Shown: positions 19,601 to 30,389, counted from the first letter of the stretch. The stretch is DNA of 64,000 nt from Cricetomys ansorgei (GCA_026225945.1 JAMJFZ010000699.1:1005001-1069000); one strand, 5' to 3'. Program-made: numbers and translations. Notes: generated from the letters alone by a model not told the origin.

Positions 19601-19768
19601 AGACTCAGTATCCTACAGTTTCCATCACCTCCCAGGAATTCCATAAAATCTTAAATCCATTGATAATGTCAGAGTCATTATGATCCAATCACCTCTCCCA
19701 AGTCCCACCTTTGAACCTTGCTAAATTGGAGACCAAGTCTAAAAAATGTGGAAAACATTCCAAATGGA
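19601..19768 (-). mobile_element. MaLR LTR piece 3 (5' part, antisense)
   Basis: 'tccatcacctcccaggaatt', 'gatccaatcacctctcccaa', 'gtcccacctttgaaccttgc', 'ggagaccaagtct': the usual continuation of the MaLR antisense read after the interruption. Confidence 0.7.
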
Positions 19769-19787
19769 TATAGGCAAAGAGGATAGG

Positions 19788-19995
19788 GATGTAGGTGAGG
19801 TGGGAGAGTGCTTACTTAGCATGTACAAAGCCCTAAGCTCCATCCTTAGTAACTTATAAACCAGGTATGGTGGTGCACACCTGTAATCCTAGCACTCAGA
19901 AGGCAGAGGCAGGGAGAGCAGGAGTTCAAAATTATTCTTAGCTATAACAAGGTTTGCTACCAGTGGAGGATATATGAGACATTGTCTCAAAGAAC
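19788..19995 (+). mobile_element. ID-B1 composite SINE (B4 group)
   Basis: ID half: 'gagagtgcttacttagcatg', 'ccctaagctccatccttagt'. B1 half: 'aggtatggtggtgcacacct', 'gtaatcctagcactcagaag', ending 'gacattgtctcaa'. The two are joined in the order of the rodent ID_B1 dimer. Confidence 0.8.
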
Positions 19996-20599
19996 AATAG
20001 GCACAATTGCTATACCAGCAAAAGGAAAAAAATGCATTGCTACTAATAAAAACATAAAATAATGGAGAAAAAAACATTTGTGGTAAAAAAAAAGCATGAG
20101 AATTTTTAGATATGAAGTTCAAGAAGCCAGCCAAATAAACAGGTTTAATTTCCCAGCAAGAGGCTGAAGCTAGACAAGATTTGGGAGTCATTTATACAGC
20201 CACCTCTACAGAGAGACGCTTGAAACCAGGTTTCCAACAGGAAGGGAGAAGGCAGACCCAAATCCTAAGTCTAGACAAGGTGTTTAGCTCAGTGGACTGC
20301 TCTGGATGGAAAAGGGAGAAGAAGAGCAGACAATAAGAAAAGCAGAACAAGGAAGATATCAGAATAGCATGAGTAAATCTGAAACAGTTTGCTCTCAAGA
20401 AGGCTGAAGCAGGAAAGGATTTCAAGAGTAATGTATCCAGTCATGAGACATCCCAGAAAAGAGTTGAAAAGGAAAAGACCTCAGCAAATGGGTGATAATC
20501 ACACAATTCTATCATATATACTAATTAATTCCAAGATGACAGTGACCTCACTAATAGTGAACATATTAGAAACTCCCTTAATCAGCAACCCCTACCATT
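19996..20599. repeat. Unassigned sequence with a spaced internal duplication
   Basis: A ~45-bp segment at 20156 ('caagaggctgaagctagaca') recurs at 20397 ('caagaaggctgaagcaggaa'), both continuing into 'gatttnnnagt...atccag'-like text, about 241 bp apart. The family is not recognised. Frames of 100, 77 and 119 codons across here show no coding signs. Confidence 0.45.
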
Positions 20600-20765
20600 T
20601 CTTCATTCATTTCGTCCTTCATACCTCCATTCTATCAGCTATTCATTTAAGTAACTTCACTGGGTCTCTACTCCAAGCTAAGCCCCTGCTATTTGTGGCA
20701 AATACTAAGACAAATAAAATATCTGCCCTCCAGAAGCTCACAGCTTAATGAGGAAGACAGACCTA
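20600..20765 (-). mobile_element. L2 LINE 3' fragment
   Basis: 'ttcattcatttcgtccttca', 'aagcccctgctatttgtggc', 'atctgccctccagaagctca' follow the antisense L2 3' end (attcattcattca...tgccaggcact...ccctgccctcatggagctt). Confidence 0.6.
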
Positions 20766-20799
20766 GAAAAATAATTACAATATAGTACTAACATTTCAG

Positions 20800-20965
20800 A
20801 AAGAACTTATTGAATGTAAATTCTGGGCCAGACACCATAAGAGGCACTATAGACACAAACATAAACAGGTAGTCCTGTCTGTAGGGAGCTCAGAACATAG
20901 CCTGTAAAGCAGATGGAATTACAATCAATTGTGATATGAACTAGAAATAAAAGAACTATACAAAT
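20800..20965 (-). mobile_element. L2 LINE 3' fragment, second copy
   Basis: 'aacttattgaatgtaaattc', 'tgggccagacaccataagag', 'tgtctgtagggagctcagaa': again the antisense L2 pattern, 200 bp downstream of the first. Confidence 0.6.
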
Positions 20966-21019
20966 TATAGGAGAGCAATACATAGAAAAATGAGGCTTGT
21001 GAGGAAGAATTTGAAGACA

Positions 21020-21140
21020 GTCTATTCATATCCCATTTTGCACATGAAGTTTCAAAGAGAGGGGATCTGCTCAAGGCCACACAAATAAGGGTTCAAGTAT
21101 GAATCTGGGAGACTTGGGAGTTCAAGTGTTACCTGAAAAA
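21020..21140 (-). mobile_element. MIR SINE
   Basis: 'tcccattttgcacatgaagt', 'gatctgctcaaggccacaca', 'ttcaagtatgaatctgggag' match the MIR core in reverse. A further weak MIR-like stretch follows at 21200-21270. Confidence 0.75.
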
Positions 21141-21289
21141 ATAAAAAAGACAGAAAGGACAATGGAGAAGTAAGGAAGAATGAAAGGAAAGAGAAAGAGA
21201 TCAATAGCAGTAGCCAGCATTCAACCAATGCTGCTTGCGGACCAGATGCTAGGTGAGATACATGCAGCCAGGCAACCCTCACCACGCTC

Positions 21290-21452
21290 TGTCCAGAGGT
21301 GCAGCCTCTGGACTAGACAGAGACACTCTTGCTACCCTGCCTTTCCTGACACAGTGCACTGAAATACAACTGAAACCTTGAGCCAAAATATACCCTTCCT
21401 GCTTTAAAGTTGTTGGTAAGGTGTTCTGTCATAACTACAAGAAAAGTAAATA
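21290..21452 (+). mobile_element. MaLR LTR 3' part
   Basis: 'tgaaaccttgagccaaaata', 'tacccttcctgctttaaagt', 'ggtgttctgtcataactaca', 'agaaaagtaaataata' are the last ~160 bp of a MaLR LTR; its 5' half is missing. Confidence 0.65.
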
Positions 21453-21800
21453 ATATACCAAGTCATTTCCTGACTGTGTGCCATATCCATGTAGGCTTGG
21501 AGAGTGAAGCTGAGGGACAAAAATCTCTATGACTGGATCATCTTCCAAACACCAAAGAGATCACATCCTGTGATTATATAACTATCCTGGAAAGAGTTTG
21601 CAGAGTACAGGGAACACAGACAGGCTTTTGGTTTATATGTAGGAGGACTCTTGATATAATAGCCATTTATTTGGAATAGCATTATTCTCCTCCCTCCCTT
21701 TAATTTTTTTTTACTTCTTCTTTAACTGAAGGGCCCCCCTTCCAAGACCTGGCTAACTCCATAGAGGCAAAGTTCATGGTAAGGCTTCCCCCAGATAAAA

Positions 21801-22005
21801 GGTAAGAAGACACACTTATAGAGAAAACACCTGTCTTCCTGTCCATTGTGTCACTATACTTTTCTCTCCCATAAAAGCTCTTTGTACACTAAAATCCCCT
21901 GCAAGGGACTTGAGATGGAAGATTTTCTTTTGTCCTCTTCAGAGCCAGCTTCTAATAACTTCCATCTCCCAGGTGTTCAGGTGAACAGTGAGCAAGGACA
22001 TCTCA
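21801..22005 (+). mobile_element. LTR-like repeat, copy A (family unnamed)
   Basis: Homologous to 28766-29000. Shared blocks: 'gaagacacac', '(a)taaagctctttgtacactaa', 'aaatcccctgcaagggactt' and 'cttttgtcctcttcagagcc'. CATAAAAG at 21871 looks like a TATA/poly(A)-region LTR motif. No pair partner or target duplication found. Confidence 0.55.
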
Positions 22006-24407
22006 GACATAGTGGGCAGGAGAAAAGAAACCCAACTTTGAGTGCTGTGACTCTTGATTCCCACTGATGGAACCAGTGATCACTCTTGGAAAGGGAAGTC
22101 AGATGCTGTGGCTAGCAAAGCCTAGGTATCAGGACCCCAGACACATTCCAGCAGAGGCGTCTTATATCCTGGAGTTTCCCTTTATTTCCCACTGTGTCAA
22201 TGGCTGCCTACAAATGCTCTGTTGATACACAGAAAAGGGAAAGAGAGGAGGTAGTGATCTCTAGCCCTGGGTATGCCACACTGGGGTATGGTAAGTATGT
22301 TTGCTGTTTGAACCTCTCTTGAGTCATTTTATTGTATAGACTTGTCAGAGGTAAACTGTGACTGTATCTTGTGGGAGAGAGCTTAAATGGCCACTTGGTT
22401 CTAGGTTAGGTCATACTGGGGCACTTTTTCAGTTAAGAAAAAAATTCAGAAGCACGAGAAAATTTTCAGAAAGTATATTTGGAAAGTATTCATTTGTTCA
22501 GTTTAGCTTTCTCTTTTATGCTTTTACTTATGGGTTATCTGACTCTGTTTCCATTCCAAGTCCTCTGAGCCATGTATTAGGTGATGGACAGCTTTCAACT
22601 ATAGCCCTGTGACTGAAAGGCAATCGATTAATTGTTATGCCACCATGCAGCCCACATTCGTACTAAATTTTTACAAAATGTACCTGTTTAATGGATCTTT
22701 ACAATTGGAACAGATTGGTCAGAACTCAGGTGAATGAGTTGAAATCTCTTACGGGCAGGCATTCTTGTTCTTGTATAATGAAGATTCTACCGAAGGGGGC
22801 TGGATTGATGATGTGAAGAAGGAGGAATGGCATTATTCCCTTCCAACTAGTAAATCCTGGGAGAAAAGGAAAAAAGATGTAAATTTGGTTAAAAGACCAA
22901 AATATATGGCTCTCACACATCTGAGTGGATAATTTTAAAACTCCAGAAGTAAATTCAGAAAGTTGGAGCATCTCCTTCTGTTAAGGAAAAAGTAAAAGGA
23001 AATATTAATGTAAATCATCATCTTTAAGATGCAAATTTACATCTTGTTTTAACTAAGAGCCATGCATTTGAAAATTAAGGATGGTTCAGAGATGACCAAA
23101 TCAGTGCACTAAACGAAAGAAAACTTTTAAAAACTGGCAAATGATAAATCTGAATGGAACCAATAAAGTCTCTGTGTTGCATCTGTATTGTTTGATGTGG
23201 CCATGTATACACATGCATGCTTATGTTTGTATGCTACCTAGATGGAAAACCTTATTGACTTAAAAATAAATGAATATTGAAGGCAGCACCAAGCCAAACA
23301 TTATTAAAACCATTTCCTAGAATATTTAGAAATAATTGACTTGGCTAATTATGGTTGCTTTGTTTGTTTATTTATTTATTTAGACTTCCTTAAGCTCGTT
23401 TTTTCTGGAAAACTTCACTTTTCAGTTTTACATGAATAAATTGATATATGCTTTATTTGATTAGAGCTTTGAGCCCTCTATCCATCCAGCTTTTCCATTC
23501 TACTAAGACATTTAATTTTCAAAGTCTCAAGTGCAATGAGGTTGGGAGATTTTCATTTAGCAAAAACAATGACATCTAGCATTGATTGTATTTGCCTAGC
23601 TTCTTAAATTTCATGGGTAACTTAAAAATAACTGTTTGAGAAGTGCCGTGAATAAGTATGACTTGATCCATGTTTGTGAGTGAATATCATAGAAGTCAAA
23701 CGCCCAAATCATTTGAAAGTTAAAATACTAAAACATTTGCCAGGAGTTCAGGTACTCTTTACTTCTTAAAATACATAAAATGATAATACATTTGACTATA
23801 ATCAATGTATTTAATAAATTATTAATACACTAAAAACCGCTTTGATGTACTAGTAAGAGATATGTGATCTTTGAACGAGTTTAAGAACAGTTGTTTTGAA
23901 AGGATACTAAGTATCTGAAAAGGGAAACTTTACTCAAAGTACATTGTCATATAACGTATTTTAATTTAATTTAAAGGTAATGAGATCGCAGCAGTACATT
24001 TTGAAGATGATTAAAGATCATATTCTTATATCAATTTCAAATAGTTTAGACTCTCTAATTTGTGTAAGGGCAATGCATTTGATATCTGAACTACGAATAA
24101 TCACTATCTACTTTTGTTAAAAGTCAGTTTGAAGAACACATCTTTCTGTGTTGCTATAAACAGCCTGAATGAAAAAACTATTTCAAGCACAGTTAGTAGC
24201 AGTGACTTAACCTAGCCTATGAAGAAAATATCTTTACTTAGGCAACCAGATGTCCATAGTACTCATAAAGGCTAAAAGAAACTACCCTGCTTCCCTGCCA
24301 TAGAAGGGGCACTTTGGTTTCCTATATAGTTCTTGATTAGATTCCTTAATGTGTAATTAAAAAATTGTAGGAAAGCCTAGAAAGATTTGGTAACACCCTC
24401 TTCCTAC
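22006..24407. other. 2.4-kb stretch without recognisable repeats
   Basis: No SINE, LINE or LTR signature noticed over 2.4 kb, rare in this window. AT-rich in its second half. Open frames (84 codons at 22358, 81 at 22726 minus) have no domain or codon signal. Could hold conserved noncoding sequence; that cannot be judged from one genome. Confidence 0.45.
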
Positions 24408-24606
24408 AAATGTTTTTTGTTTGTTGGTTGTTTCTGTTTGTTTGTTTTTGGGATTTGTTTGTTTGTTTTTTGAGACAGGGTTTCTCTGTTGTAACTCTGC
24501 CTGTCCTGGAACTCTGTAGACCAGGCTGGCCTCAAACTCACAAAGATCCACCTGCTTCTGCCTCCTGAGTGCTGGGATTACAGGTGTGTACCACCATTGC
24601 CCAGCC
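24408..24606 (-). mobile_element. B1 SINE, full length, with expanded tail
   Basis: T/G-rich tail (24408-24470), then 'ttttttgagacagggtttct', 'gtagaccaggctggcctcaa', 'gtgctgggattacaggtgtg', 'accaccattgcccagcc'. Well conserved, thus young. A 97-codon minus-strand frame is SINE read-through. Confidence 0.95.
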
Positions 24607-25111
24607 ATATGTTTTGATGAATACACAGTGTATGCATTTAGAAATGGCATCCATAGTTTATATGGAGTATGCTATGAATATATATGAAAATTAGTCAACA
24701 AATATTTAGACACCTGCAAATCTATAAATTATACAGTAAGTATATCTGTAAACAGAATCCTACAGACTTCATAATTAAATGTTGCTTAAAGCAAATTACC
24801 TGAATTCTTAAACAAATATAGTCTTGAACAAATCTAATTTCTTTGGTCTTTCCTTTCCTTATCCCAGGCTTAATGTAGAATGAAAGAAATAAATGATTAT
24901 TTTTCAGAGAAGTGGTTTATTATTTCTGGGATGGCATCATTATGTAACAGTAAAATGACTGGCTTTGCTACAACTGAGGATCTACCCACCAAGCTACACA
25001 TTTTGTAAGCCATTGCAAGAAGTTTAAGTGCTCAGAAGGACAATTGAGAAACATCTTTATGGGTGTGTAGAAGGATGATTGGGAGAACATCTTATTGAGA
25101 AATCTTAGGAG
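24607..25111. other. Unassigned AT-rich sequence
   Basis: No feature recognised in 500 bp. Confidence 0.35.
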
Positions 25112-25330
25112 AGAGAGAATTTTTAAAGATTTATTTTCACTTATGACTATGCATGTTTGTCTGTGTGTATGTATGCCATGTGTAAGGGTACCTGTGGAAA
25201 CCAGAAGATGTCAGACTGTCTGTAACTAGAGTTACAGTGAATTATGTCCTACCCTATATTCATGGTGGGAGCTGAACTCGTGTCCTCTGGAAGGCAGCAA
25301 GCTCTCTTAACCATTGAGCCACTATGAGAG
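25112..25330 (-). mobile_element. B3 SINE
   Basis: Antisense B2/B3: 'ttttaaagatttattttcac' tail, 'gtacctgtggaaaccagaag', 'ggtgggagctgaactcgtgt', 'cctctggaaggcagcaagct', 'cttaaccattgagccacta' (the Pol III A-box head at the right). Confidence 0.85.
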
Positions 25331-25944
25331 AAAATTGCTATGTAATTAAATTGGATATGATCTCAAAATTTGTTAATAAGATTTTTTCATAATTAAAATT
25401 TATTGTACAGCCATCAAACCAGAATTTTTTAAAAGATTTTCTGTTGAAAAATATTTTTCATATAAAAATCTAATTCTTTATAGTTAAAACAACTAGATTT
25501 TCTTAAAAATACTGAACTGTTCTTAATAAAATATACAAAAGAACTAGTTTTAAAGCAAAAGGTTTGCATGTGAAGAAAGTTTCCTTTGTTTTCTGCTGTT
25601 AGAGTTTTACTCTTTAGGATAATTACTTTTTAGGATAATTAAAATGAATGAGGTTTACATAAGCATGTGTCCATTTCCAGTTTTTAATTCATAACTTTGG
25701 TTAAATTAGCAACTTGTTTTAGTGATGCAAGTATTATGAAAGTTTAAAAGTCTGTTCATCCTAATATAATGCTGTTTGTCATGATTGTTTGAATATGCTA
25801 TAAAGCAGCTGTCATCGGATTGCTAGGTTAGTAAACACTGTATACACTGTGATAGCCATTTGAAATAGCACAACCTGTGTCTCTGGAAATCTCCAAGAGA
25901 AATCTTTGCTTTATTGATCTACATCCCCAGAATGTTTTAAATTA
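25331..25944. other. Unassigned AT-rich sequence
   Basis: No feature recognised; contains a local repeat of 'ttaggataatta' at 25615-25640. Confidence 0.35.
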
Positions 25945-26250
25945 AGATGTTAATGTAGGCTGAAGAGATGGGTCACCATTTAATAGTGATACAGGGGGAA
26001 TTGGGATTCCCTCTTGGGGTTCTTAGTCTCATTAATAAAAGAATTAAGAATGGACTCAAACAGAAGCTCGAGGAAAATTTTATGAGAGTTAAAAAAAAAC
26101 AACTACTACAGGCAAGCTTTAAATCTCTGCAGCTGTCCAGAAGAGAATGGGGAAGAGAAATTTTTAAAAATGCCATTCAAGTTGGCATGGAGATCATACA
26201 CATGAAGGACAAACAGCCACAGGATTGGGAAGGAGACTATAAAGAGTAAG
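25945..26250 (+). other. Unassigned block with a 93-codon open frame
   Basis: Open from an ATG at 25968 to 26249, ending just before a B1. The product would be basic, with a KKK run, no signal peptide, membrane segment or known motif. The DNA ('ctcattaataaaagaattaa', 'cagaagctcgaggaaaattt', 'ggattgggaaggagactata') reads more like a decayed LTR or retroelement piece than an exon. No splice sites bound it convincingly. Left as unknown. Confidence 0.35.
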
Positions 26251-26251
26251 G

Positions 26252-26410
26252 AGCTGGGTGGTGGTGGCACACGCCTTTAATCCCAGCACTCAGGAGGCAG
26301 AGGCAGGTGGATCTCTGTGAGTTCAAGGCCAGCCTGGTCTACAGAGTGAGTTCCAGGACAGCCAGAGTTACAACAGAGAAACCCTGTCTCAAAAAACAAA
26401 CAAAAAACCA
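26252..26410 (+). mobile_element. B1 SINE, full length, young
   Basis: Near-consensus: 'ggcacacgcctttaatccca', 'aggcagaggcaggtggatct', 'caaggccagcctggtctaca', 'gaaaccctgtctcaaaaaac'. Flanks 'ataaagagtaagg' and 'ataaaggaaataagg' may be an imperfect target duplication. Among the least diverged elements here. Confidence 0.97.
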
Positions 26411-26769
26411 AAGCAACAACAATAAAGGAAATAAGGAAACCCAAATGTTGGGGAAACCAAAAGCATTAAGGGAATGATGCTTAGAAAAGAGTCAGAAGAA
26501 AAGAAGTTCCATGTTCTGCAGATAGGAAGCTGCCCAGCTGCAACCCTGTAAGCTACTGTGCCAGGTGTGAGAATTCTGGGAAGGAAAACACAGAATTGCA
26601 TTGAAGAACTCATTTTTCAGCCTATTTCTTTAGCATGGTTTAAGGTAAGACTGCCTTCCTAGAGGTTGCCTCTTAGCCAAGTGATTGACCCAGCCCAGCT
26701 AGAATGGTCTCCAGTCAAGCCAGCTGTTCTATTTGCTTAGCCAAAAGGAGTTTCTCTTCTACGGTAACA
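26411..26769. other. Unassigned sequence
   Basis: 360 bp with no element recognised. Confidence 0.35.
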
Positions 26770-26960
26770 AGAACATTTGCTCCTCTTGCACAAGACCTGG
26801 GTTTGATTACCAGCAACTATGTTGGGCATCTCACAACCACCTGTAATTACAGTTCCCGGGGATCCACACCCTCTTCTGGCCTCCACAGGTATCTGCATGC
26901 ATGCATTATACACACACATGCTTGGGCATACACATAAAATAAAAATAACTATATTTTTAA
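26770..26960 (+). mobile_element. B2/B3 SINE
   Basis: 'gacctgggtttgattaccag', 'tctcacaaccacctgtaatt', 'ccctcttctggcctccacag', then a CA-containing tail and 'acataaaataaaaataacta'. The 77-codon plus and 76-codon minus frames are SINE sequence. Confidence 0.85.
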
Positions 26961-27289
26961 AAACCAATTAAATAAAATAAAAAACATTTTAATGTAAGAT
27001 ATGTATAATAGTGGCTATTATAAATATGTTCTCTCAATTGTCCTATTTCTAAACACCTAAATACTAAGTCATATTACAAAGTAGACCTTATATGTGATCA
27101 TTTCAAATACTGAATTTTTCACTCAAGTGTGAAATCTAAATGGAAAAATGTATATATGATATGAAAACAGAAAGGGAACTATTTGGGGGGTGGAAGTCAG
27201 CCAGTAGGAGAGTAGAAAAAAGTTGTACTAATAATGGATGGAAGAAAATATGACAAAATACAATGATATATATGTATAAAATGACATGA
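26961..27289. other. AT-rich spacer, unassigned
   Basis: No feature recognised. Confidence 0.35.
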
Positions 27290-27625
27290 TGAGGACTGGG
27301 GTATGGCTCAATGAATAATGTACTTGCCATACAGGCACAAGGATCTGAGTTTGATTCCCAGCACCATTTAAGAAATGGTAGGTATGATACAGTATGCCTA
27401 TAATTCCAATGTGGTTAGGGAAAGACAGGGGGATCCCTGTGGCCAAAAAGCCAGTCAGCCTAGTTTAATCTGTGAGCTGAAGGTCTCAGTGACAGACTAT
27501 TTCAAAACCGTGGTAGATGGCTCCTGAGGAACAGCACCCGAGGTTGACCTCTGGCTTCCACATGCATGCTCACACATATATGTACACATGAATATACACA
27601 GAAGCATGTACAAACAAAACTTTTT
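27290..27625 (+). mobile_element. B4-type SINE (B4A/RSINE1-like)
   Basis: 'gactggggtatggctcaatg', 'aaggatctgagtttgattcc', 'gggggatccctgtggccaaa', 'gaggttgacctctggcttcc', then a CA/TA-rich tail. The order is that of the rodent B4A element. Confidence 0.8.
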
Positions 27626-28765
27626 GATGGCGTGAAGCTATTATATTGTATACTAAAATTTTAATGTAAAAAGCAGGATGCGATCATTTCTACATGTGTG
27701 TTCTTCACTGGTACATATGCAGTGATCCTGATAGTCTGTATTTAAAGTCTATGTAGTGCTGCGGCATGTGCCTGATGAATCCTAAAGATGTTGCTGCTAT
27801 AAGCAGAACTAAGGAAGCTGCTGCTCAATTATCAAACTACAATTTTTGCTACCCTGTATGAGTGAAATATGAGAAATAAAATTCTAATAAAAATAACTTG
27901 GAATGTTTGAAACGATCCTAAACATAGTTTCTACTTGTTTTTTACACTTTGTTAAATATAAAATAAATGTGATTTTCTGTCCTAATGATAGCATATAACA
28001 GTACAATTAAAGTAACTTACTGACAGAGCTAAGCTTCTATCCCAGACAGATTAGTCTAAACTTTGCAATGGTGGCCTGTCACAACTTCATGCGACTAGGA
28101 TTCTAGCTAACTGCCACTTTAACCATGGAATTGAGGTAAATTTAGGACAAAGGCCACTCTTTGTACACCTCTTGTGTTGCTTAAACTGGCCTAGGAATGG
28201 TCTTTTACTTCCACTGCTTTTCACTCCTACACGGGAACAAACTAACAATGGGACATGCATCCCTCTACATTCCCCATCATGAAGGGCCAAAGCAGTGATG
28301 GCGTCATAGAAAAGTTCCTTTGCAGACGAGAAATGGTCAAGCTGGGGATGACAAGGAAAACCCAAACAGATCATGTGCACGGTGCCTGTCCCTCCACTAG
28401 GTGGAGGCATCAGATATCAGCTAACCTGGCCTCCTACTTGGATTTTGCTCTTGGTATTTCTTTCAGGCACAGGTACAGGCACGTGGCTCCTTTTCTCACT
28501 ATACACTTCAGGAACCATTGATGAGACCTGCACAGCAATCCAGCATAGATGATCGGCCAGATGACACAGTTCAAATTCCTCAATGTGAAGCATGTAGAAA
28601 ACAAGAGGAATTGTAATGAGAGTTCTTTTAAACCTCTTCATTGCTCCCTGCCTTTTGCCTTCTGCCTTTGCCTCATGATTTGCTCTGAATAGAAGCCCTT
28701 CCACAAATTCTGGCTGACTAGATGCAGGAGAGCAAATTCCATTGTGAGGTTCCTGCCAGAGAAGA
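27626..28765. other. Unassigned 1.1-kb stretch
   Basis: GC rises to moderate levels at 28080-28760. Small frames (88-107 codons, both strands) overlap each other with no domain. AATAAA near 27874 followed by an A-rich patch could mark the 3' end of a processed transcript copy, but no parent gene was recognised. Confidence 0.35.
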
Positions 28766-29000
28766 GGAAAGAAGACACACCTCTGGGTGAGGAAGGCCCT
28801 GCCCAGTTCATGGACTTCCTACCCATTGTCTCTCTGTATTCCCCGCCTTTCCCCCCATTAAAGTTCTCTGGTACCCTAAAGCCCCATGAGATAGATTTGA
28901 GACTAGAGTCTCCTCTGTCTTCTTCAAGACTGTTTTTTAAATACGACTGTCTCCTCACACCAGGACTGCAGGAGATAGGTGAGCAGTTTGAACCTCAAAT
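28766..29000 (+). mobile_element. LTR-like repeat, copy B (family unnamed)
   Basis: Homologous to 21801-22005: 'gaagacacacctctgggtga', 'cattaaagttctctggtacc', 'ctaaagccccatgagataga', 'tctcctctgtcttcttcaag', 'ggagataggtgagcagtttg'. The 96-codon frame here is likely incidental. Confidence 0.55.
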
Positions 29001-29314
29001 TCTGGTAAGGTTGCCAGTACAGCTTCTGATATAATCAAAATAGGATCTTAGCATCTCAAAAACTCAGAGTCATTTGTAAGAGAGAAAAATGTCCTAGAAA
29101 TGGGATTTGCTTACTCCTTAGAACGCTAAGGGAGTACTGCTCTTCAGACCTGCTGACTCCGGGGATGTCTGGTGTAGGTGTTCCTTCAGAGCTCATTTAA
29201 CACAGTGCCGTTCTTCTGCAGATGAGGCAACAGGAGTGTGTTGTCTTCCACCAGACTTTTTTGAGGTGTTAGTCCATTCAACATGCCTGAGCAGCACTAC
29301 AGAACTAGCTTTAA
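29001..29314. other. Unassigned sequence
   Basis: No element recognised. Confidence 0.35.
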
Positions 29315-29535
29315 AGAATATCTAGCCTAGGGATAAACTGCTTACTGCCCAACCACAAGGACCTGTGTTTAATTCCCAGTACCCATGTAAAAAGTAGAGC
29401 ATGGTGGGTTGTGCTTGTAATTCTAATGCTAGCATGGTGGAGGAGATGGATTGCTGAAGCTTCTTGGGAAGCCCGCTAGCCTAATGTACAAGTTCTGAAT
29501 CCCAGTGAGAGACTCAGTCTCTTAAAAGACAAGTT
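29315..29535 (+). mobile_element. B4-type SINE
   Basis: 'gataaactgcttactgccca', 'gtgtttaattcccagtaccc', 'gcatggtgggttgtgcttgt', 'gagagactcagtctctta'. Immediately followed by a second B4. Confidence 0.75.
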
Positions 29536-29537
29536 GG

Positions 29538-29765
29538 AGGCTGGAGAGATGGTTCAGTTGGTAAAGTGTAGGCTGCATAAGCTTGAAGACCTGAATTCAA
29601 ATACCCGACACCCAACAACAAAAACATGCAGTGGGATATGCCTTTGATCCCAGTATAGGGAAAGAGAAACAGGAAGATCATTGGGGCTTGCTGCTCAGCT
29701 AGTCTAGCCAATCAGCAAACCCCAGGAATAGTGAGAAACAGTACTTCAAAAAATAAGGTGAAAAT
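29538..29765 (+). mobile_element. B4-type SINE, 5' piece
   Basis: 'ggctggagagatggttcagt', 'aagacctgaattcaaatacc', 'ttggggcttgctgctcagct', 'agtctagccaatcagcaaac', then 'aaaaaataaggtgaaaatg', where an L1 is inserted. Continues at 30095. Confidence 0.85.
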
Positions 29766-30094
29766 GAATATGTCAAACTGGACAGCGAAATTTCCATGAG
29801 GCCTCACTCCTACACAAACAACTATAGGCAACTGCAGAGAGCTGGAGTGGGAGAAATAGTCTTCCCCAGGGAAGAGCACACCAATTGGTTATCCAGTACC
29901 AAATGGCCAGCCCTGAAAACACACACAAGTAACATTATACAGACTGAGCAGGTGACAGTCAGTGAAAAAGGAGGCCACAAATTTGAAGGAGAGTGGGAGG
30001 GGTATATGGGAGGATTTGGGGGGAGGAAAAGAAAGGGAGAGATACTGTATTTAAATTATAATTGTAACTAAAAAAGTATTTAAGAAAAAAAAAC
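29766..30094 (+). mobile_element. 5'-truncated rodent L1 inserted in a B4
   Basis: L1 3' UTR: 'ggaagagcacaccaattggt', 'tatccagtaccaaatggcca', 'aacattatacagactgagca', 'gtgggaggggtatatgggag', then an A-rich end. B4 text stops at 'aataaggtgaaaatg' and resumes at 'aataaggtttaaaagtg', a probable ~15-bp target duplication. Preserves L1 3' UTR text better than the other L1s, so it looks like the youngest LINE insertion here. Confidence 0.85.
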
Positions 30095-30328
30095 AATAAG
30101 GTTTAAAAGTGATTGAGGAAGATACCCAAATTTGAACTCTGACTTCCGCATACACACGCAAACATGCACATGTGCACACACACACACACACATACATGCA
30201 TGTGCACACATATCCATACCCATATATGTGTCTCTTCTCTCTCTCTCCCTATCTTTTTGTCTGTGTGTTTCACACATATACACACACATGCATAGAAGCA
30301 TGAACATACACAGGGAGAGGATGAGGGA

Positions 30329-30330
<2 letters not shown>
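30095..30330 (+). mobile_element. B4-type SINE, 3' piece with CA-rich tail
   Basis: 'gtgattgaggaagataccca', 'aatttgaactctgacttccg' and then CA/CATG-rich simple sequence from 30155 to 30310. Completes the element begun at 29538. Confidence 0.75.

Positions 30331-30387
<57 letters not shown>
30331..30387. repeat. (GA)n microsatellite
   Basis: About 27 uninterrupted GA repeats downstream of the B4 tail. Frames of 96-118 codons on both strands across here are low-complexity artefacts. Confidence 0.97.

Positions 30388-30389
<2 letters not shown>

Noticed and set aside
27626..27900. snoRNA-like or processed-pseudogene sequence (TGATGA and CTGA motifs, AATAAA near 27874)
   Set aside because: C box lacks the usual purine, no terminal stem, and no parent transcript recognised.
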